Assembly: GCF_002278135.3 (NCBI RefSeq)
Contig: NZ_CP029425.2
Location: 124,001-188,000 of the forward strand
Length of the DNA stretch: 64,000 nt
DNA from: Bradyrhizobium ottawaense
GTDB taxonomy: Bacteria > Pseudomonadota > Alphaproteobacteria > Rhizobiales > Xanthobacteraceae
Direction: 5' to 3'
Of this stretch, positions 30,203 to 39,539 are shown piece after piece. Each line of letters starts with the position of its first letter. The stretch's first letter is position 1. Made by a program: the position numbers and the translations under genes. The notes under the pieces were generated by a model that worked only from the letters and a program-made list of their open reading frames with translations, was not told the origin of the DNA and did not search any database.

Positions 30203-30943
30203 TCAAAACTTCAGCTTCTTGAACACCGCTTCCGGCAGCGTCTTGATGATCAGCATCACGAGGCGCCATTTGCCGCTGACATAGACGACGTCGGTCTTGT
30301 TCTCGACTGCCCGGAGAATGGCATCGCCAACCACCGGCGCTTCGACGGTGAGCGGGCCGATCAGCTTCATGCCATCAGTCATCTTGGTGCGGACGAAGCC
30401 GGGCTTGACGGTGACGACATGCACGCCGCCACGGCTGGCGCGGGCGCGCAAGCCCGACAGGAAGGCGGAGAAGCCGGCCTTGGCCGAGCCATAGACATAG
30501 TTCGAGGCCCGGCCGCGATCGCCGGCCACGGACGACACGCCGACAAGCGTGCCGCTGCCGCGGCCTAAGAATTTTTCGGCGAACAGGCCGAGGATCAGCG
30601 AGGGGCCTTCGTAGTTCGAACGCATGATCGCGGTGGCGTGGACGAGATCGCTCTCGGCATTCTGCTGCATACCGAGCAGGCCGACGATCGAGATGACGAC
30701 ATCGGGCAACGCGGGAAGAGTTCCGACAAAGCTGTCGAACGAGGCGGTGTCGAGCACATCGAATTTGTGGAGACCAACCTCGACGGTGTAACGCGCGCGC
30801 AGATCGGCCGCATCAGGCTCGAGCGTAGCGACGTCGCGGCCGGCGAGTGCGACATCGTATCCCGCCTTGGCAAAGGCGCGCGCGGCGGCGCGGCCGATGT
30901 CGGAGGAGCCGCCGAGCACCAAGACAGATTTGCGTGACGTCAC
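30203..30943 (-). CDS. SDR oxidoreductase, DprE2-like (polyprenyl-phosphoryl-2-keto-ribose reductase)
   Basis: 246 residues. Cofactor loop VLGGSSDIGRAAARAFA, catalytic Ser in VGVSSVAGDRGR and YVYGSAKAG (Tyr and Lys of the SDR active site). Length and the SVLVLGGSSDIGRA start fit DprE2, which reduces the keto intermediate to decaprenyl-phosphoryl-arabinose. The gene starts 3 bp after the stop of a DprE1-like FAD oxidase, the same pairing as in mycobacteria. Substrate in this organism is inferred. Confidence 0.85.
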   Translation of the reverse strand: MTSRKSVLVLGGSSDIGRAAARAFAKAGYDVALAGRDVATLEPDAADLRARYTVEVGLHKFDVLDTASFDSFVGTLPALPDVVISIVGLLGMQQNAESDLVHATAIMRSNYEGPSLILGLFAEKFLGRGSGTLVGVSSVAGDRGRASNYVYGSAKAGFSAFLSGLRARASRGGVHVVTVKPGFVRTKMTDGMKLIGPLTVEAPVVGDAILRAVENKTDVVYVSGKWRLVMLIIKTLPEAVFKKLKF

Positions 30944-30946
30944 GGC

Positions 30947-32272
30947 CTAGACCTCATCAAACAGACGCTGTGAAAGTTTCGATCGGATATTGCCGGCGGG
31001 ATCGAGCGATTTGCGGATCGCGTTGAAACGCTGCAAGGCAGGATAGCCCGCTGCGAAGGTCGCGCGCGACTGGCGCGCGTCTTTCGCCAGATACAGCCGG
31101 CCGCCGGCGGCGACGAGCAGGCGATCGATCTCGTCGAGGAAATTCAGGATGTCGCCCTTCACCGGGAAATCCAGCGCCAGCGTGTAGCCGGGCAACGGGA
31201 ACGACAGGATGCCGTCACCCTGGCCGAGCTTCTTGAGCACGGCGAGGAAGGAAGCGTCGCCGCGCCGCGCGACACGATCGAGGATGTCGCCGAGCACGCC
31301 GCGCGCGCCGGCTTGCGGGATCACGCATTGATGCTGCAGGAAGCCGCGCTTGCCATAGATGCGATTCCACTCACCGACGCTGTCGAGCGGAAAGAAATAC
31401 GGATAGAGCGAGACCACATGGCTGCCGCCGGCGCGCCGCGCGCCCATGCGATAGTAAAGTTCGTTGAAGGCGCGGACGCTGGTGCGGTTCAGTGCCATCG
31501 ACGGCAGGTCGACGGGCACGCTGAGGCGAGACTCCTTGCCGACCGGAAATGCATCGGCGCCTTCCGTCAGCTCGCCCCTGCCCGCGTGCTCGCCGAGATA
31601 GATCAGCGAACGGCCGAGATCGCGGCCTCGTGCCACGCAATCGATCCACGCCACCGAATAGGTCGCGGCATCGCCCGCCTCGAGCGCGCGCATCGCGGCA
31701 TCGAGATCAGACGCGGAGATCACCCGCTCGCGGATCCACCCGGTCTCGACCCGGCGCAGCCGCATCGTCGCTTCGAGGATGATGCCGGTCAGGCCCATGC
31801 CGCCGACGGTCGCGAAGAACGCATCGGAGTTCTGTTCGCGCGAGGCTTCAATGACCTCGCCCTGCCCGGTGCGCAGCAGGAGGCTGTCGACATAGCGGCC
31901 GAAGCCGCCCTCGCAATGATGGTTCTTGCCGTGAACGTCGGCGGCGATGGCGCCGCCGATCGAGACGAAGCGGGTGCCGGGCACGACGAAAGGCAGAAAG
32001 CCACGCGGGCCAAAGGTGTCGATCAGGTCCGACAGGAGAACGCCGGCTTCGAGGCGGATGCGCCCGGTTGCCGGATCGAACGACCTGACCCGGTCGAAGC
32101 CGGTCATGCCGATCGTCCTGACGGCGCCGATCGCGGCATCGCCATAGGCGCGGCCGTTGCCGCGCGCGACGGTGCCGGCCGAGATGGCTTCGCCGACTGC
32201 CGCGAACGAGCGCGGGCGCAGCACATCGCTATCGACGACCGGGAAACGCCCCCAGCCGCTGACGAGGGTCAT
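30947..32272 (-). CDS. FAD-dependent oxidase, DprE1-like (polyprenyl-phosphoryl-ribose oxidase)
   Basis: 441 residues with the FAD PCMH domain in the first 170 residues (ARGNGRAYGDAAIG, VVPGTRFVSIGGAIAADVHGKNHH) and the DprE1-like C-terminal half (QHQCVIPQAGARGVLGDIL, GYTLALDFPV, YLAKDARQS, FNAIRKSLDP). DprE1 oxidises decaprenyl-phosphoryl-ribose at C2. The drug-binding Cys387 region is not assigned here. Followed by the DprE2-like SDR after 3 bp. In rhizobia, related genes (noeO/noeP group) take part in D-arabinosylation of Nod factors; whether that applies here is open. Confidence 0.85.
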   Translation of the reverse strand: MTLVSGWGRFPVVDSDVLRPRSFAAVGEAISAGTVARGNGRAYGDAAIGAVRTIGMTGFDRVRSFDPATGRIRLEAGVLLSDLIDTFGPRGFLPFVVPGTRFVSIGGAIAADVHGKNHHCEGGFGRYVDSLLLRTGQGEVIEASREQNSDAFFATVGGMGLTGIILEATMRLRRVETGWIRERVISASDLDAAMRALEAGDAATYSVAWIDCVARGRDLGRSLIYLGEHAGRGELTEGADAFPVGKESRLSVPVDLPSMALNRTSVRAFNELYYRMGARRAGGSHVVSLYPYFFPLDSVGEWNRIYGKRGFLQHQCVIPQAGARGVLGDILDRVARRGDASFLAVLKKLGQGDGILSFPLPGYTLALDFPVKGDILNFLDEIDRLLVAAGGRLYLAKDARQSRATFAAGYPALQRFNAIRKSLDPAGNIRSKLSQRLFDEV

Positions 32273-32393
32273 GGCTCAGCTCCTGTGCCGGACGCGCGCC
32301 GCCCGGCGTTGGAAACTGACTACCCATCAAAAGCTTATTTTGGGTTGAAAACGCCTGCCAGCCGAACTGCCGCAGCCGGATGGAACCAGACAG

Positions 32394-33200
32394 TTAACGC
32401 CCCAGCGCCAGCGCGATCAGGCCGAGCGTGCCGACGATGACGCGCCACCAGGCGAACACCACGAAGCCGTGCCGGGTGACATATTCCAGGAACGTCTTGA
32501 CCACGATGATCGCGGTGATGAACGACACCACGAAGCCGATCGCGACGATGCCCATGTGGTCCATCGTCATCTCGGAGCGGTTCTTGTAGAAGTCGTAGGC
32601 GAACGCACCGATCATGGTGGGGATGGCGAGGAAGAACGAGAACTCCGCCGCCGCGCGCTTGTCGGCGCCCAGGAACATCGCGGCGACGATGCTGGCGCCG
32701 GAACGCGACACGCCCGGGATCATCGCCACGCACTGCGCGATGCCGATATAGAGATACATCAGCAGCGGAAACCTCGTGGCGTCATGCTCGCGCGGCTTGA
32801 GATCGAGCTTGTCGACCCAGAGCAGGATGGCGCCGCCGACGATCAGCGTGAAGCACACGACCCAGGGATTGAACAGCACGCTCTTGATGTATTTGCCGGC
32901 GACGAGGCCGACGATCACAGCCGGCAGGAACGCGACCAGCACGCCGAGCACGAAGCGGCGCGAATAGGTGTCGCCCGTGAAGAAGCCGATCACGACATCC
33001 CAGAGCTTCTTGAAGTACAGCCCGACGATCGCGAGGATCGCACCCAGCTGGATCAGAACCGTAAACGAATCCCAGAAGGCGCCTTCGCCGAGATGGAAGA
33101 AGCGTTCCGCGAGCAGCAAATGGCCGGTCGAGGACACGGGAAGGAACTCGGTCACACCCTCGATGATGCCGAGGATCACTGCCCGTATTGCGTCTGACAT
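32394..33200 (-). CDS. uppP: undecaprenyl-diphosphatase UppP (BacA)
   Basis: 268 residues, the standard length. Signature motifs are EGVTEFLPVSSTGHLLLAE near the N-terminus and PGVSRSGASIVAAMFLG (Arg/Ser catalytic box) in the middle; eight hydrophobic segments. It dephosphorylates undecaprenyl pyrophosphate on the periplasmic side so the lipid can carry peptidoglycan and other envelope precursors. Located next to the DprE-like pair, which also handles polyprenyl-phosphate sugars, though no operon is implied (about 120-bp gap). Confidence 0.97.
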   Translation of the reverse strand: MSDAIRAVILGIIEGVTEFLPVSSTGHLLLAERFFHLGEGAFWDSFTVLIQLGAILAIVGLYFKKLWDVVIGFFTGDTYSRRFVLGVLVAFLPAVIVGLVAGKYIKSVLFNPWVVCFTLIVGGAILLWVDKLDLKPREHDATRFPLLMYLYIGIAQCVAMIPGVSRSGASIVAAMFLGADKRAAAEFSFFLAIPTMIGAFAYDFYKNRSEMTMDHMGIVAIGFVVSFITAIIVVKTFLEYVTRHGFVVFAWWRVIVGTLGLIALALGR

Positions 33201-33369
33201 ATTTACGGTCCATTTCGGCTGGAAAAGCGGGGCCCTTCTCGCCTATTCGCCCCCATGCCGCAATCGCAAAATGCGAAATCACGCCCTTGCCTCGCGGTTT
33301 TGAAGGACTAGTGTGGCGTCGCACAAACATTGATGGAATCTTAAGCACCATCAAATAGTCAAAGGCTTC

Positions 33370-34062
33370 ATGTTTACGCTGTTTCATCATCCGTTCTGTC
33401 CGCATTCGCGTTTCATCCGCCTGATCGCGGGCGAATACGGGCTCGACCTCAAGCTGGTGGAAGAGCGCAGCTGGGAGCGGCGCGAGGCATTTTTGTTGCT
33501 CAATGCGGCCGGCACGACGCCTGTGATGGTGGACGACGAGCAGCCGCCGATCCCGGGCGCTGCGATCATCGCTGAATATGTCGACGAGGCCTATGGCGCC
33601 GGGATGGGACCCAAGCGCCTGATGCCGGAAGCCATCGGCGAGCGTGTCGAGGTTCGCCGTCTGATGGCTTGGTTCAACGAAAAATTCTTCGAGGAGGTCT
33701 CGCATCCTCTCGTCACCGAGCGCATCTACAAGCGCTTCATGAGCGAGGAGAACGGCGGCGGGCCGCCCTCGGCCGACGTGATGCGCGCCGCCAAGGCCAA
33801 TGTGCGCTATCATCTGGCCTATATCGGCTGGCTGGCGCAGACCCGTAATTTCCTTGCCGGCGACCGGCTCACTTACGCGGATCTCGCCGCCGCGGCGCAT
33901 CTCTCGGCGATCGACTATCTGGGCGACGTGCCATGGAGCGAGGACGACGCAGCAAAGGCATGGTACGCGCGGGTGAAGTCCCGCCCGTCGTTCCGTCCGC
34001 TGCTGAGCGAATGGCTGGCCGGCGTGCCGGCGTCGCGGACCTACGTGGACCTGGATTTCTGA
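33370..34062 (+). CDS. glutathione S-transferase family protein
   Basis: 230 residues. N-terminal thioredoxin-like half with [14 protein letters not shown] (catalytic-site Cys/Ser region) and the cis-Pro strand [11 protein letters not shown]-terminal helical domain with the [15 protein letters not shown] motif. Probably a general GST or a bacterial beta-class-like member. Its 3' end overlaps the start region of queG, so the two are cotranscribed. Divergent from uppP across 169 bp. Confidence 0.88.
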   Translation: MFTLFHHPFCPHSRFIRLIAGEYGLDLKLVEERSWERREAFLLLNAAGTTPVMVDDEQPPIPGAAIIAEYVDEAYGAGMGPKRLMPEAIGERVEVRRLMAWFNEKFFEEVSHPLVTERIYKRFMSEENGGGPPSADVMRAAKANVRYHLAYIGWLAQTRNFLAGDRLTYADLAAAAHLSAIDYLGDVPWSEDDAAKAWYARVKSRPSFRPLLSEWLAGVPASRTYVDLDF

Positions 34063-35186
34063 ACTCCGATCCGACTGAACTGAAGGCAGCGCTCACGCGC
34101 GAGGCGCGGGCGCTCGGCTTCGACTGCATCGGCGTCACCGCACCTGGCACGATCGAGAGTGCCGGAAAATACTTCCTCGAATTCATCGCCTCCGGCGGCC
34201 ATGGCGACATGGACTGGCTCGCGGCGCAGCCGGAGCGCCGGGTCGATCCGCGCGGGCTGTGGAGCGACGTGCGCTCGGTGATCATGCTCGGCGTCAATTA
34301 CGGCCCGGACCAGGATCCGCTCGCGATTCTCGAGCAGCGCACGCGCGCGGCGATCTCGGTCTATGCGCAGGGCGACGACTATCACGATCTCATCAAGAAG
34401 CGGCTGAAGGCGCTGGCGCGCTGGCTGGTCGCGACCGCGCCGTCGGACGTGAAGGTGTTCGTCGACACCGCAGCGGTGATGGAGAAGCCGCTGGCGCAAG
34501 CTGCGCATCTGGGCTGGCAGGGCAAGCACACTAACCTCGTCTCGCGCGAGTTCGGCTCGTGGCTTTTCCTCGGCGCGATCTACACCACGCTGGAGCTGCC
34601 GCGCGACGCTGCCGAGATCGATCATTGCGGCTCGTGCCAGGCCTGTCTCGACATCTGCCCGACGGCGGCGTTTCCCGCGCCCTACAAGCTCGATGCGAGG
34701 CGTTGCATCTCCTATCTCACCATCGAGAACAAGGGACCGATCCCGCACGAATTTCGCAAAGCCATCGGCAACCGCATCTATGGCTGCGACGATTGCCTCG
34801 CTGCGTGTCCCTGGAACAAGTTTGCGCAGGAGGGGCGCGAAGCCAAGCTCGCCGCACGCAGCGAATTGCGCGCGCCTGGTCTCGCCGAGCTGGCACGCCT
34901 CGACGACGCCGCGTTCCGCGCGCTGTTCACGAAATCGCCGGTCAAGCGCATCGGCCGCGATCGGTTTTTGCGCAACGTGCTGATTGCGATTGGCAACTCG
35001 GGTGACGTGACGTTGTCGGAAGAGGCGCGGCGGTTGCTGGAGGATGCGAGCCCGCTGGTGCGTGGCGCGGCGGTGTGGGCGCTGGGGCAACTGGTGGGGC
35101 GGGAAGAGTTTGAGGCGATGAAGACCGCTGCGTTAGACGACGAACGCGACGACAGCGTGCGTGAGGAGTGGCAGACCGTCGCCTAA
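34011..35186 (+). CDS. queG: epoxyqueuosine reductase QueG
   Basis: 391 residues from the ATG at 34011, which lies inside the GST gene; a start at the CTG at 34059 ([12 protein letters not shown]) would fit the family N-terminus better but needs a rare codon. The cobalamin-binding N-terminal part holds [15 protein letters not shown] and [14 protein letters not shown]. Two [4Fe-4S] clusters come from [12 protein letters not shown] and [12 protein letters not shown]-terminal HEAT-like region ([17 protein letters not shown]) completes it. QueG reduces epoxyqueuosine to queuosine in tRNA. Confidence 0.93.
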   Translation: MAGRRAGVADLRGPGFLNSDPTELKAALTREARALGFDCIGVTAPGTIESAGKYFLEFIASGGHGDMDWLAAQPERRVDPRGLWSDVRSVIMLGVNYGPDQDPLAILEQRTRAAISVYAQGDDYHDLIKKRLKALARWLVATAPSDVKVFVDTAAVMEKPLAQAAHLGWQGKHTNLVSREFGSWLFLGAIYTTLELPRDAAEIDHCGSCQACLDICPTAAFPAPYKLDARRCISYLTIENKGPIPHEFRKAIGNRIYGCDDCLAACPWNKFAQEGREAKLAARSELRAPGLAELARLDDAAFRALFTKSPVKRIGRDRFLRNVLIAIGNSGDVTLSEEARRLLEDASPLVRGAAVWALGQLVGREEFEAMKTAALDDERDDSVREEWQTVA

Positions 35187-35193
35187 CCCACCG

Positions 35194-35297
35194 CCGTCAT
35201 TCCCCGCGAAGGCGGGGAATCCAGTACGCCGCGGCTTCTCGATTTTGTCACGGCCGTCTCGGACTACTGGATCGCCCGGTCAAGCCGGGCGAAGACA
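35194..35297. repeat. palindromic intergenic repeat (CGTCATTCCCCGCGAAGG type)
   Basis: Opens with CATTCCCCGCGAAGGCGGGGAATCC, a strong local hairpin, and ends with CGGTCAAGCCGGGCGAAGACA. This is the host-genome repeat class that also includes the CCGGAATGAC copies at 36196 and 56771. Sits just after the queG stop and could terminate transcription. Confidence 0.6.
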
Positions 35298-35387
35298 CCT
35301 GTTGTTGTGGCGAGAGCTTGCGCGCCTGACTCTCACGACGGCACCACCACCCTTGATTTCCCCGCGCGTTTCTTCAATCTCGCGCGC

Positions 35388-36185
35388 ATGACAAACCTGC
35401 CTTTCTTCACCCGCAACAGTGATACATTCCATCCGACGGAAGCCGCCAACGGTCCGTGGGATCCGAAATCGCTGCACGGACGCGTCGTCGTCGGGCTGCT
35501 CGGCTTCGCCATCGAGGAGCGCCATTCCGGTCCCGAATTGGTGCCGGCGCGGCTCACCGTCGACATGTTTCGGCTGCCGACCATCGACAAGCCGATCGAG
35601 GTGACGACGCGTCTCGTGCGCGACGGCTTGCGCATCCGCGTGGTCGAAGCGGAATTCGTCTCCGGCGGTGTCAGCATGGCGCGGGCCTCGTGCCAGCTGC
35701 TGCGCAAGACGCAAAATCCTGATGGCAAGGTCTGGTCGCCGCCGAACTGGGACGCACCGAAGCCGGCCGACATTCCAAAACCCACCGATCCCAGGCTCGG
35801 CATGAACGGCAAATGGACGACGCGCCCCATTGTCGGTCATATGGGCTCGCTCGGTCCGCGAAGACTCTGGATGAGCGAGGTGCGCGAGCTCGTCGCGGGC
35901 GTGCCGATGACACCGTTCGTCCGTGTCGCAACGGGTGCGGATTTCGCAAGCCCCTTTGCCAATGCCGGCGACAACGGGCTCGGCTACATCAACAGCGACG
36001 TCACGATCTATCTGCACCGCCTGCCGGTGACGAACTGGATCGGCTTCGAGGTGGTGAACCACCACGCCACCGACGGCGTCGCGATCGGCGAATGCTGGCT
36101 CTATGACGAACAGGGCCCGATCGGCACCGCGACGGTGGCCGCGCTGGCGCAGCGCAAGCCGATGGCCAATCCGTCGAAGCGATAG
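35388..36185 (+). CDS. acyl-CoA thioesterase-like hotdog protein
   Basis: 265 residues from the ATG at 35388 (MTNLPFFTRNSDTFHP); the frame to 35307 lies in the preceding repeat. Two hotdog-like halves: the first with HGRVVVGLLGFAIEE (the central helix) and ARLTVDMFRLPTIDKPIEVTT, the second with LGYINSDVTIYLHRLPVTNWIGFEVVNHHATDG. Resembles double-hotdog thioesterase-superfamily proteins. Substrate unknown. Confidence 0.78.
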   Translation: MTNLPFFTRNSDTFHPTEAANGPWDPKSLHGRVVVGLLGFAIEERHSGPELVPARLTVDMFRLPTIDKPIEVTTRLVRDGLRIRVVEAEFVSGGVSMARASCQLLRKTQNPDGKVWSPPNWDAPKPADIPKPTDPRLGMNGKWTTRPIVGHMGSLGPRRLWMSEVRELVAGVPMTPFVRVATGADFASPFANAGDNGLGYINSDVTIYLHRLPVTNWIGFEVVNHHATDGVAIGECWLYDEQGPIGTATVAALAQRKPMANPSKR

Positions 36186-36195
36186 ACTATTCACC

Positions 36196-36300
36196 GTCAT
36201 TCCGGGGCACGCGCAGCGTGAGCCCGGAATCCATGCCGCCTCGCGCTTTGACGCCCGATGGATTCCGGGTTCGCGCCAAGTGGCGCGCCCCGGAATGACG
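36196..36300. repeat. 105-bp inverted intergenic repeat (CATTCCGGGG...CCCCGGAATGACG)
   Basis: The outer arms GTCATTCCGGGGC / GCCCCGGAATGACG are inverted, with an inner pair AGCCCGGAATCCATG / GGATTCCGGGTTCG. Sits between the thioesterase gene and the converging NTF2-like gene. A related copy is at 56771-56870. Confidence 0.75.
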
Positions 36301-36318
36301 ATGGAGAGAGTTGCGCTT

Positions 36319-36786
36319 CTACTTCAAATGCCGCTTCATCTCCGGCCGTGCCTTCAGAACGGCGCCCTGCTTGGCGACGATCTTGGCAATCCGCTCCGGC
36401 GCAAACTTCAGGTCGACGAATGCCGGCGCGGTATTGGCGACCTCGTGATAGCTCACGATCTTGCCGCCGTTCAGCGTCATGATCGCGACACCCTCGAACA
36501 TCGCCCGCGCGCCGTTCGCCTCTGGCAAGGTCGAGCGATAGCTGAAGGTGTAGCGCGCATAGAGCGTGGTGCCGTCGGTGACGGGATCGTGCATGTCCCA
36601 GCGGAAATCGGTCGCCGTGCGATAGAACCAGTCGTCGATCATCGCAGCGATCTTCTCGCGGCCGGCGAAGGCGCCGTAGAACACGTCGTGATAGACGCCG
36701 TCCTCGGTGAACAGCTCGGCGAATGCTTTGCCGTTGCGCTGCTCGACCGCATCGCAGAAGGCGCGCAGCATGGCGGTGGTGGTCAT
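36319..36786 (-). CDS. SnoaL/NTF2-like protein
   Basis: 155 residues from the ATG at 36786 (MTTTAMLRAFCDAVEQRNGKAF). The compact alpha+beta barrel pattern of SnoaL-type proteins is visible: an N-terminal helix, AELFTEDGVYHDVFYGAFAGREKI, HDPVTDGTTLYARYTFSY and FEGVAIMTLNGGKIVSYHEV. Such proteins can be isomerases, cyclases or ligand binders; activity unknown. About 30 bp downstream of the hydrolase gene on the same strand. Confidence 0.8.
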   Translation of the reverse strand: MTTTAMLRAFCDAVEQRNGKAFAELFTEDGVYHDVFYGAFAGREKIAAMIDDWFYRTATDFRWDMHDPVTDGTTLYARYTFSYRSTLPEANGARAMFEGVAIMTLNGGKIVSYHEVANTAPAFVDLKFAPERIAKIVAKQGAVLKARPEMKRHLK

Positions 36787-36815
36787 TGGATTGCCTCCTG
36801 AAGGAAGAAGGCACT

Positions 36816-37601
36816 TCACCCGATCTCAGCCACCGCGGCAAGAATGCGCGCGATGTCCTGCGGGCGGGAGAGGCGGTGATCGCCGTCCTGGATCATGGTC
36901 AGCACGACGTCGTCGGCCGGCAGGCGATGCGTCAGCGCGAAAGCGTGCTGCCAGGGCACGTCAGGATCCTTCGCACCTTGCAGGATGCGGACCGGGCAGC
37001 CGAGATCGATGGCGCGGCCGAGCACGAGATGGTTGCGGCCCTCCTCGATCAGGTTCCGCGTGATCGGATAGGGCGAGCCGTCGCCATATTCGGACGGCCG
37101 CAGCCAGACACCCTTGGTCTCGATCTCCTGCTTCACCGCGGGCGAAAATTTCTTCCACATCAGCTCTTCGGTGAAGTCGGGCGCCGGCGCGATCAGCACG
37201 AGCCCTGCGAGCGAGGCCGCGCCAGAACGCTTCCTGATCTTGCGCGCGAGCAGCAGCGCCATCCAGCCGCCCATGGAGGAGCCGATCAGGACCTGCGGGC
37301 CATCGCAGAACCGTTCGAACACCGCCACGCACTCCTCCAACCAGCGTCCGATGGTTCCGTCGGCGAAATCGCCGCCGGATTCGCCGTGACCGGAATAGTC
37401 GAACCGGACCATGGCGCGGCCGTGGTCCCGGGCCCAGGCGTCCAGTGCCAGGGCCTTGCTGCCCTGCATGTCCGATTTGAATCCGCCGAGCCAGACCAGC
37501 CCGGGCCCCTGCCCGCGCCGGCTGCGCACCGCGATCCTGCGTGCTGAGGGGCCCTCACCCACATCGATGGAGTCGAGTACGGCATCAATTGCATGGCTCA
37601 T
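36816..37601 (-). CDS. alpha/beta hydrolase
   Basis: 261 residues. Nucleophile elbow GSSMGGWMALL, oxyanion strand GLVWLGGFKSDMQG, acid in GAKDPDVPWQ and His in QDGDHRLSRPQD, giving a complete Ser-Asp-His triad. The GFKSDM-G pattern resembles the ABHD10-like esterase group. Likely cotranscribed with the following NTF2-like gene. Confidence 0.87.
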   Translation of the reverse strand: MSHAIDAVLDSIDVGEGPSARRIAVRSRRGQGPGLVWLGGFKSDMQGSKALALDAWARDHGRAMVRFDYSGHGESGGDFADGTIGRWLEECVAVFERFCDGPQVLIGSSMGGWMALLLARKIRKRSGAASLAGLVLIAPAPDFTEELMWKKFSPAVKQEIETKGVWLRPSEYGDGSPYPITRNLIEEGRNHLVLGRAIDLGCPVRILQGAKDPDVPWQHAFALTHRLPADDVVLTMIQDGDHRLSRPQDIARILAAVAEIG

Positions 37602-37847
37602 GGAACGTTTAACCTGGCTGCGCGGTTTGAGCTGTCGGGTCGTATTCCGCAGCGCCGGAGACCGGCATTGTCCCTTTGGGACGCTTGCGGAACGGAAGCA
37701 AGGTGTCTATGTCGGTCAGCGTGCCCAGGCGTGGCCGAAATACCTCGCATTTGAGGGTTTTTCGTTTCACGCACGAGCGAATTGCTTGCCGGCAAACGCA
37801 TCTTCCTGCAAAATAGCAGCCTCTTTCACAACTTTGGAGAACCACCC

Positions 37848-38387
37848 ATTCGCCGTCCCAATAAAGCCCCGCCCGTCGCCAGCAAAGATGGGCCGCGCAT
37901 CAATGATGATATTCGCAATGCGCAGATCCAGCTGATCGATCAGGCCGGTGACAACAAAGGCACGGTCGAGACCGTCATGGCCATCCGGATGGCCCAGGAA
38001 GCCGGCATGGATCTGGTCGAGATCTCGCCGAACGTCAGCCCTCCCGTCTGCAAGATCATGGACTACGGGAAATATAAGTATTCGGCCCAGAAAAAAGCCG
38101 CCGAAGCCCGCAAGCGGCAGAAGATCGTCGAGATCAAGGAGATCAAGCTCCGCCCGATGATCGACGACCACGATTACGACGTGAAGATGCGCGCGATGCA
38201 GCGGTTCTTCGAAGAGGGCGACAAGGTCAAGATCACGCTGCGCTATCGCGGTCGCGAAATGGCGCACCAGGAGATCGGCACCAAGCTGCTCGACAAGATC
38301 AAGACCGACGTCGCCGAGCTCGCCAAGGTCGAGCAGGACGCCCGATTTGAGGGCCGTCAGGTCGTCATGGTTCTGGCGCCGCGCTGA
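37848..38387 (+). CDS. infC: translation initiation factor IF-3, AUU start
   Basis: 179 residues from an ATT at 37848, with GGAG ten bases upstream; the ATG frame at 37782 would add 22 residues not found in IF-3. AUU is the classic infC start, which allows IF-3 to repress its own translation. N-terminal domain [18 protein letters not shown]... and [22 protein letters not shown]-terminal domain [21 protein letters not shown]-3 binds the 30S subunit and checks start codon and initiator tRNA. Followed by a terminator and not directly by rpmI-rplT. Confidence 0.97.
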   Translation: MRRPNKAPPVASKDGPRINDDIRNAQIQLIDQAGDNKGTVETVMAIRMAQEAGMDLVEISPNVSPPVCKIMDYGKYKYSAQKKAAEARKRQKIVEIKEIKLRPMIDDHDYDVKMRAMQRFFEEGDKVKITLRYRGREMAHQEIGTKLLDKIKTDVAELAKVEQDARFEGRQVVMVLAPR

Positions 38388-38414
38388 CGCCGGTTGCTTG
38401 GAACTCAAGAGTTC

Positions 38415-38452
38415 AACGGCCCGTCCGGATCTCCGGCGGGCCGTTTTGTTTT
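38415..38452 (+). terminator. Rho-independent terminator after infC
   Basis: A GC-rich hairpin (AACGGCCCGTCCGG / CCGGCGGGCCGTT with an ATCT loop) is followed directly by TTTTGTTTT. It starts 27 bp after the infC stop codon. Confidence 0.9.
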
Positions 38453-38507
38453 GGGCGAGGTGCGAGCCGCGAGCGCCGGGTGAGGGTTCTGTCCTCTTGG
38501 GGGTTCT

Positions 38508-38565
38508 CGCCAGCGGAGACACCCTCTCCCCAGCCCTTCCCCGCAAGCGGGGGAGGGAGCGCGCC
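38508..38565. repeat. CTCTCCCGC-family palindromic repeat fragment
   Basis: CACCCTCTCCCCAGCCC...CCCCGCAAGCGGGGGAGGG: same core as the inverted repeats around the DUF559 gene and as the palindrome at 30149. Located between infC and the small exported-protein gene. Confidence 0.6.
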
Positions 38566-38582
38566 ATTTTTCCCGGCGACAG

Positions 38583-38987
38583 CTACGTCCTCGTCGCCTG
38601 CCAGGTGCCGCTGCACCGATCGCCGGAAATGATGCCCTTCCACGACCCTGTGCCGTTCACGCCGGCGAGCCGGCCGCCGCCGCTGGCATGGGACGCGCCG
38701 ACCGAGACCTGGACCGCCACAGCACCGCCGCGATTGACCTTGCCGGAAACCCGGCCGCCGCCGGCGGACGACACCCGGCTGCCGGTCACGGTGAAGGGGA
38801 CGCTGTAACCGGAGCTGCAATTGCCCCGCGTGGTGGCGAAGGTGACGTTCCAGATGCCGTCATAGCCGCCGACCCGGGCATCGGCCGTCGATGGCAGCGC
38901 GGCCGTGGCGAGCACGGCCAGAAGCGCCAGATGGCACGGACGGGCGAAAACAGTCGAAGAGGGAAGCGATCGGGAAAAATGGGCCAT
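38583..38987 (-). CDS. small exported protein, Gly/Ser-rich beta-type
   Basis: 134 residues from the ATG at 38987 with CAGGA upstream; the frame is open to 39203 but this start exposes the signal peptide (FARPCHLALLAVLATAALPSTADA). The mature part begins VGGYDGIWNVTFATTRGNCSSGYSVPF and continues with Gly/Ser-rich strands ending in SGTWQATRT, a small beta-barrel pattern seen in many Bradyrhizobium exported proteins. Two cysteines (GNCSSG, GDRCSG) could form a disulfide. Its presence on the opposite strand separates infC from rpmI. Confidence 0.78.
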   Translation of the reverse strand: MAHFSRSLPSSTVFARPCHLALLAVLATAALPSTADARVGGYDGIWNVTFATTRGNCSSGYSVPFTVTGSRVSSAGGGRVSGKVNRGGAVAVQVSVGASHASGGGRLAGVNGTGSWKGIISGDRCSGTWQATRT

Positions 38988-39258
38988 TTTGGTCCTGCTC
39001 CAGGCGACAGGCTTGCACATGAGGGTCGCAATGCCGAATAGTCGCCGGGCTGGTTTCGCCGGTTCATCGTTGCCAATCGGCCTGTCCTCTGTCATAAGCC
39101 CAGCCTTCATCGCCCGGCTGATTAAGGGCTGCCGTGGCGGTGTTTCGTGCGGGTTTCGCGCTTGTTCGTAAAACCTGAGCACAATCAACGCTCTAACGAG
39201 CATTTTTGACGGCCAGCCGCCTTCGCGGGCGGAACTCTGTGGCCATTAGGAGAGCCAA

Positions 39259-39459
39259 ATGCCCAAGCTGAAGACCAAATCGGGCGCTAAAAAGCGCTTC
39301 AAGGTGACTGCCACCGGCAAAGTGATGTTCGCCCATCGCGGCAAGCGTCACGGCATGATCAAGCGGACGAAGAAGCAGATCCGTCAGCTGCGCGGCACCG
39401 CGGTGCTGTTCAAGACCGACGGCGACAACGTCAAGAAGTACTTCTTGCCGAACGCCTGA
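39259..39459 (+). CDS. rpmI: 50S ribosomal protein L35
   Basis: 66 residues, typical length. [22 protein letters not shown] and the conserved [19 protein letters not shown] core are unmistakable. AGGAGAGCC gives a strong ribosome site. Upstream, CCGCCTTCGCGGGCGG could form a leader hairpin. Followed by rplT after 80 bp. Confidence 0.98.
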   Translation: MPKLKTKSGAKKRFKVTATGKVMFAHRGKRHGMIKRTKKQIRQLRGTAVLFKTDGDNVKKYFLPNA

Positions 39460-39539
39460 TCGCGTCCACGATCATTGCCAACCGTGCCGCGTCTTGCGCG
39501 GCAATCCGATAACCAAAGTCATCTCTGAAGGATTTTGTC

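Noticed and set aside
38988..39203. N-terminal extension of the small exported protein
   Set aside because: Would bury an evident signal peptide; the ATG at 38987 has a ribosome site.
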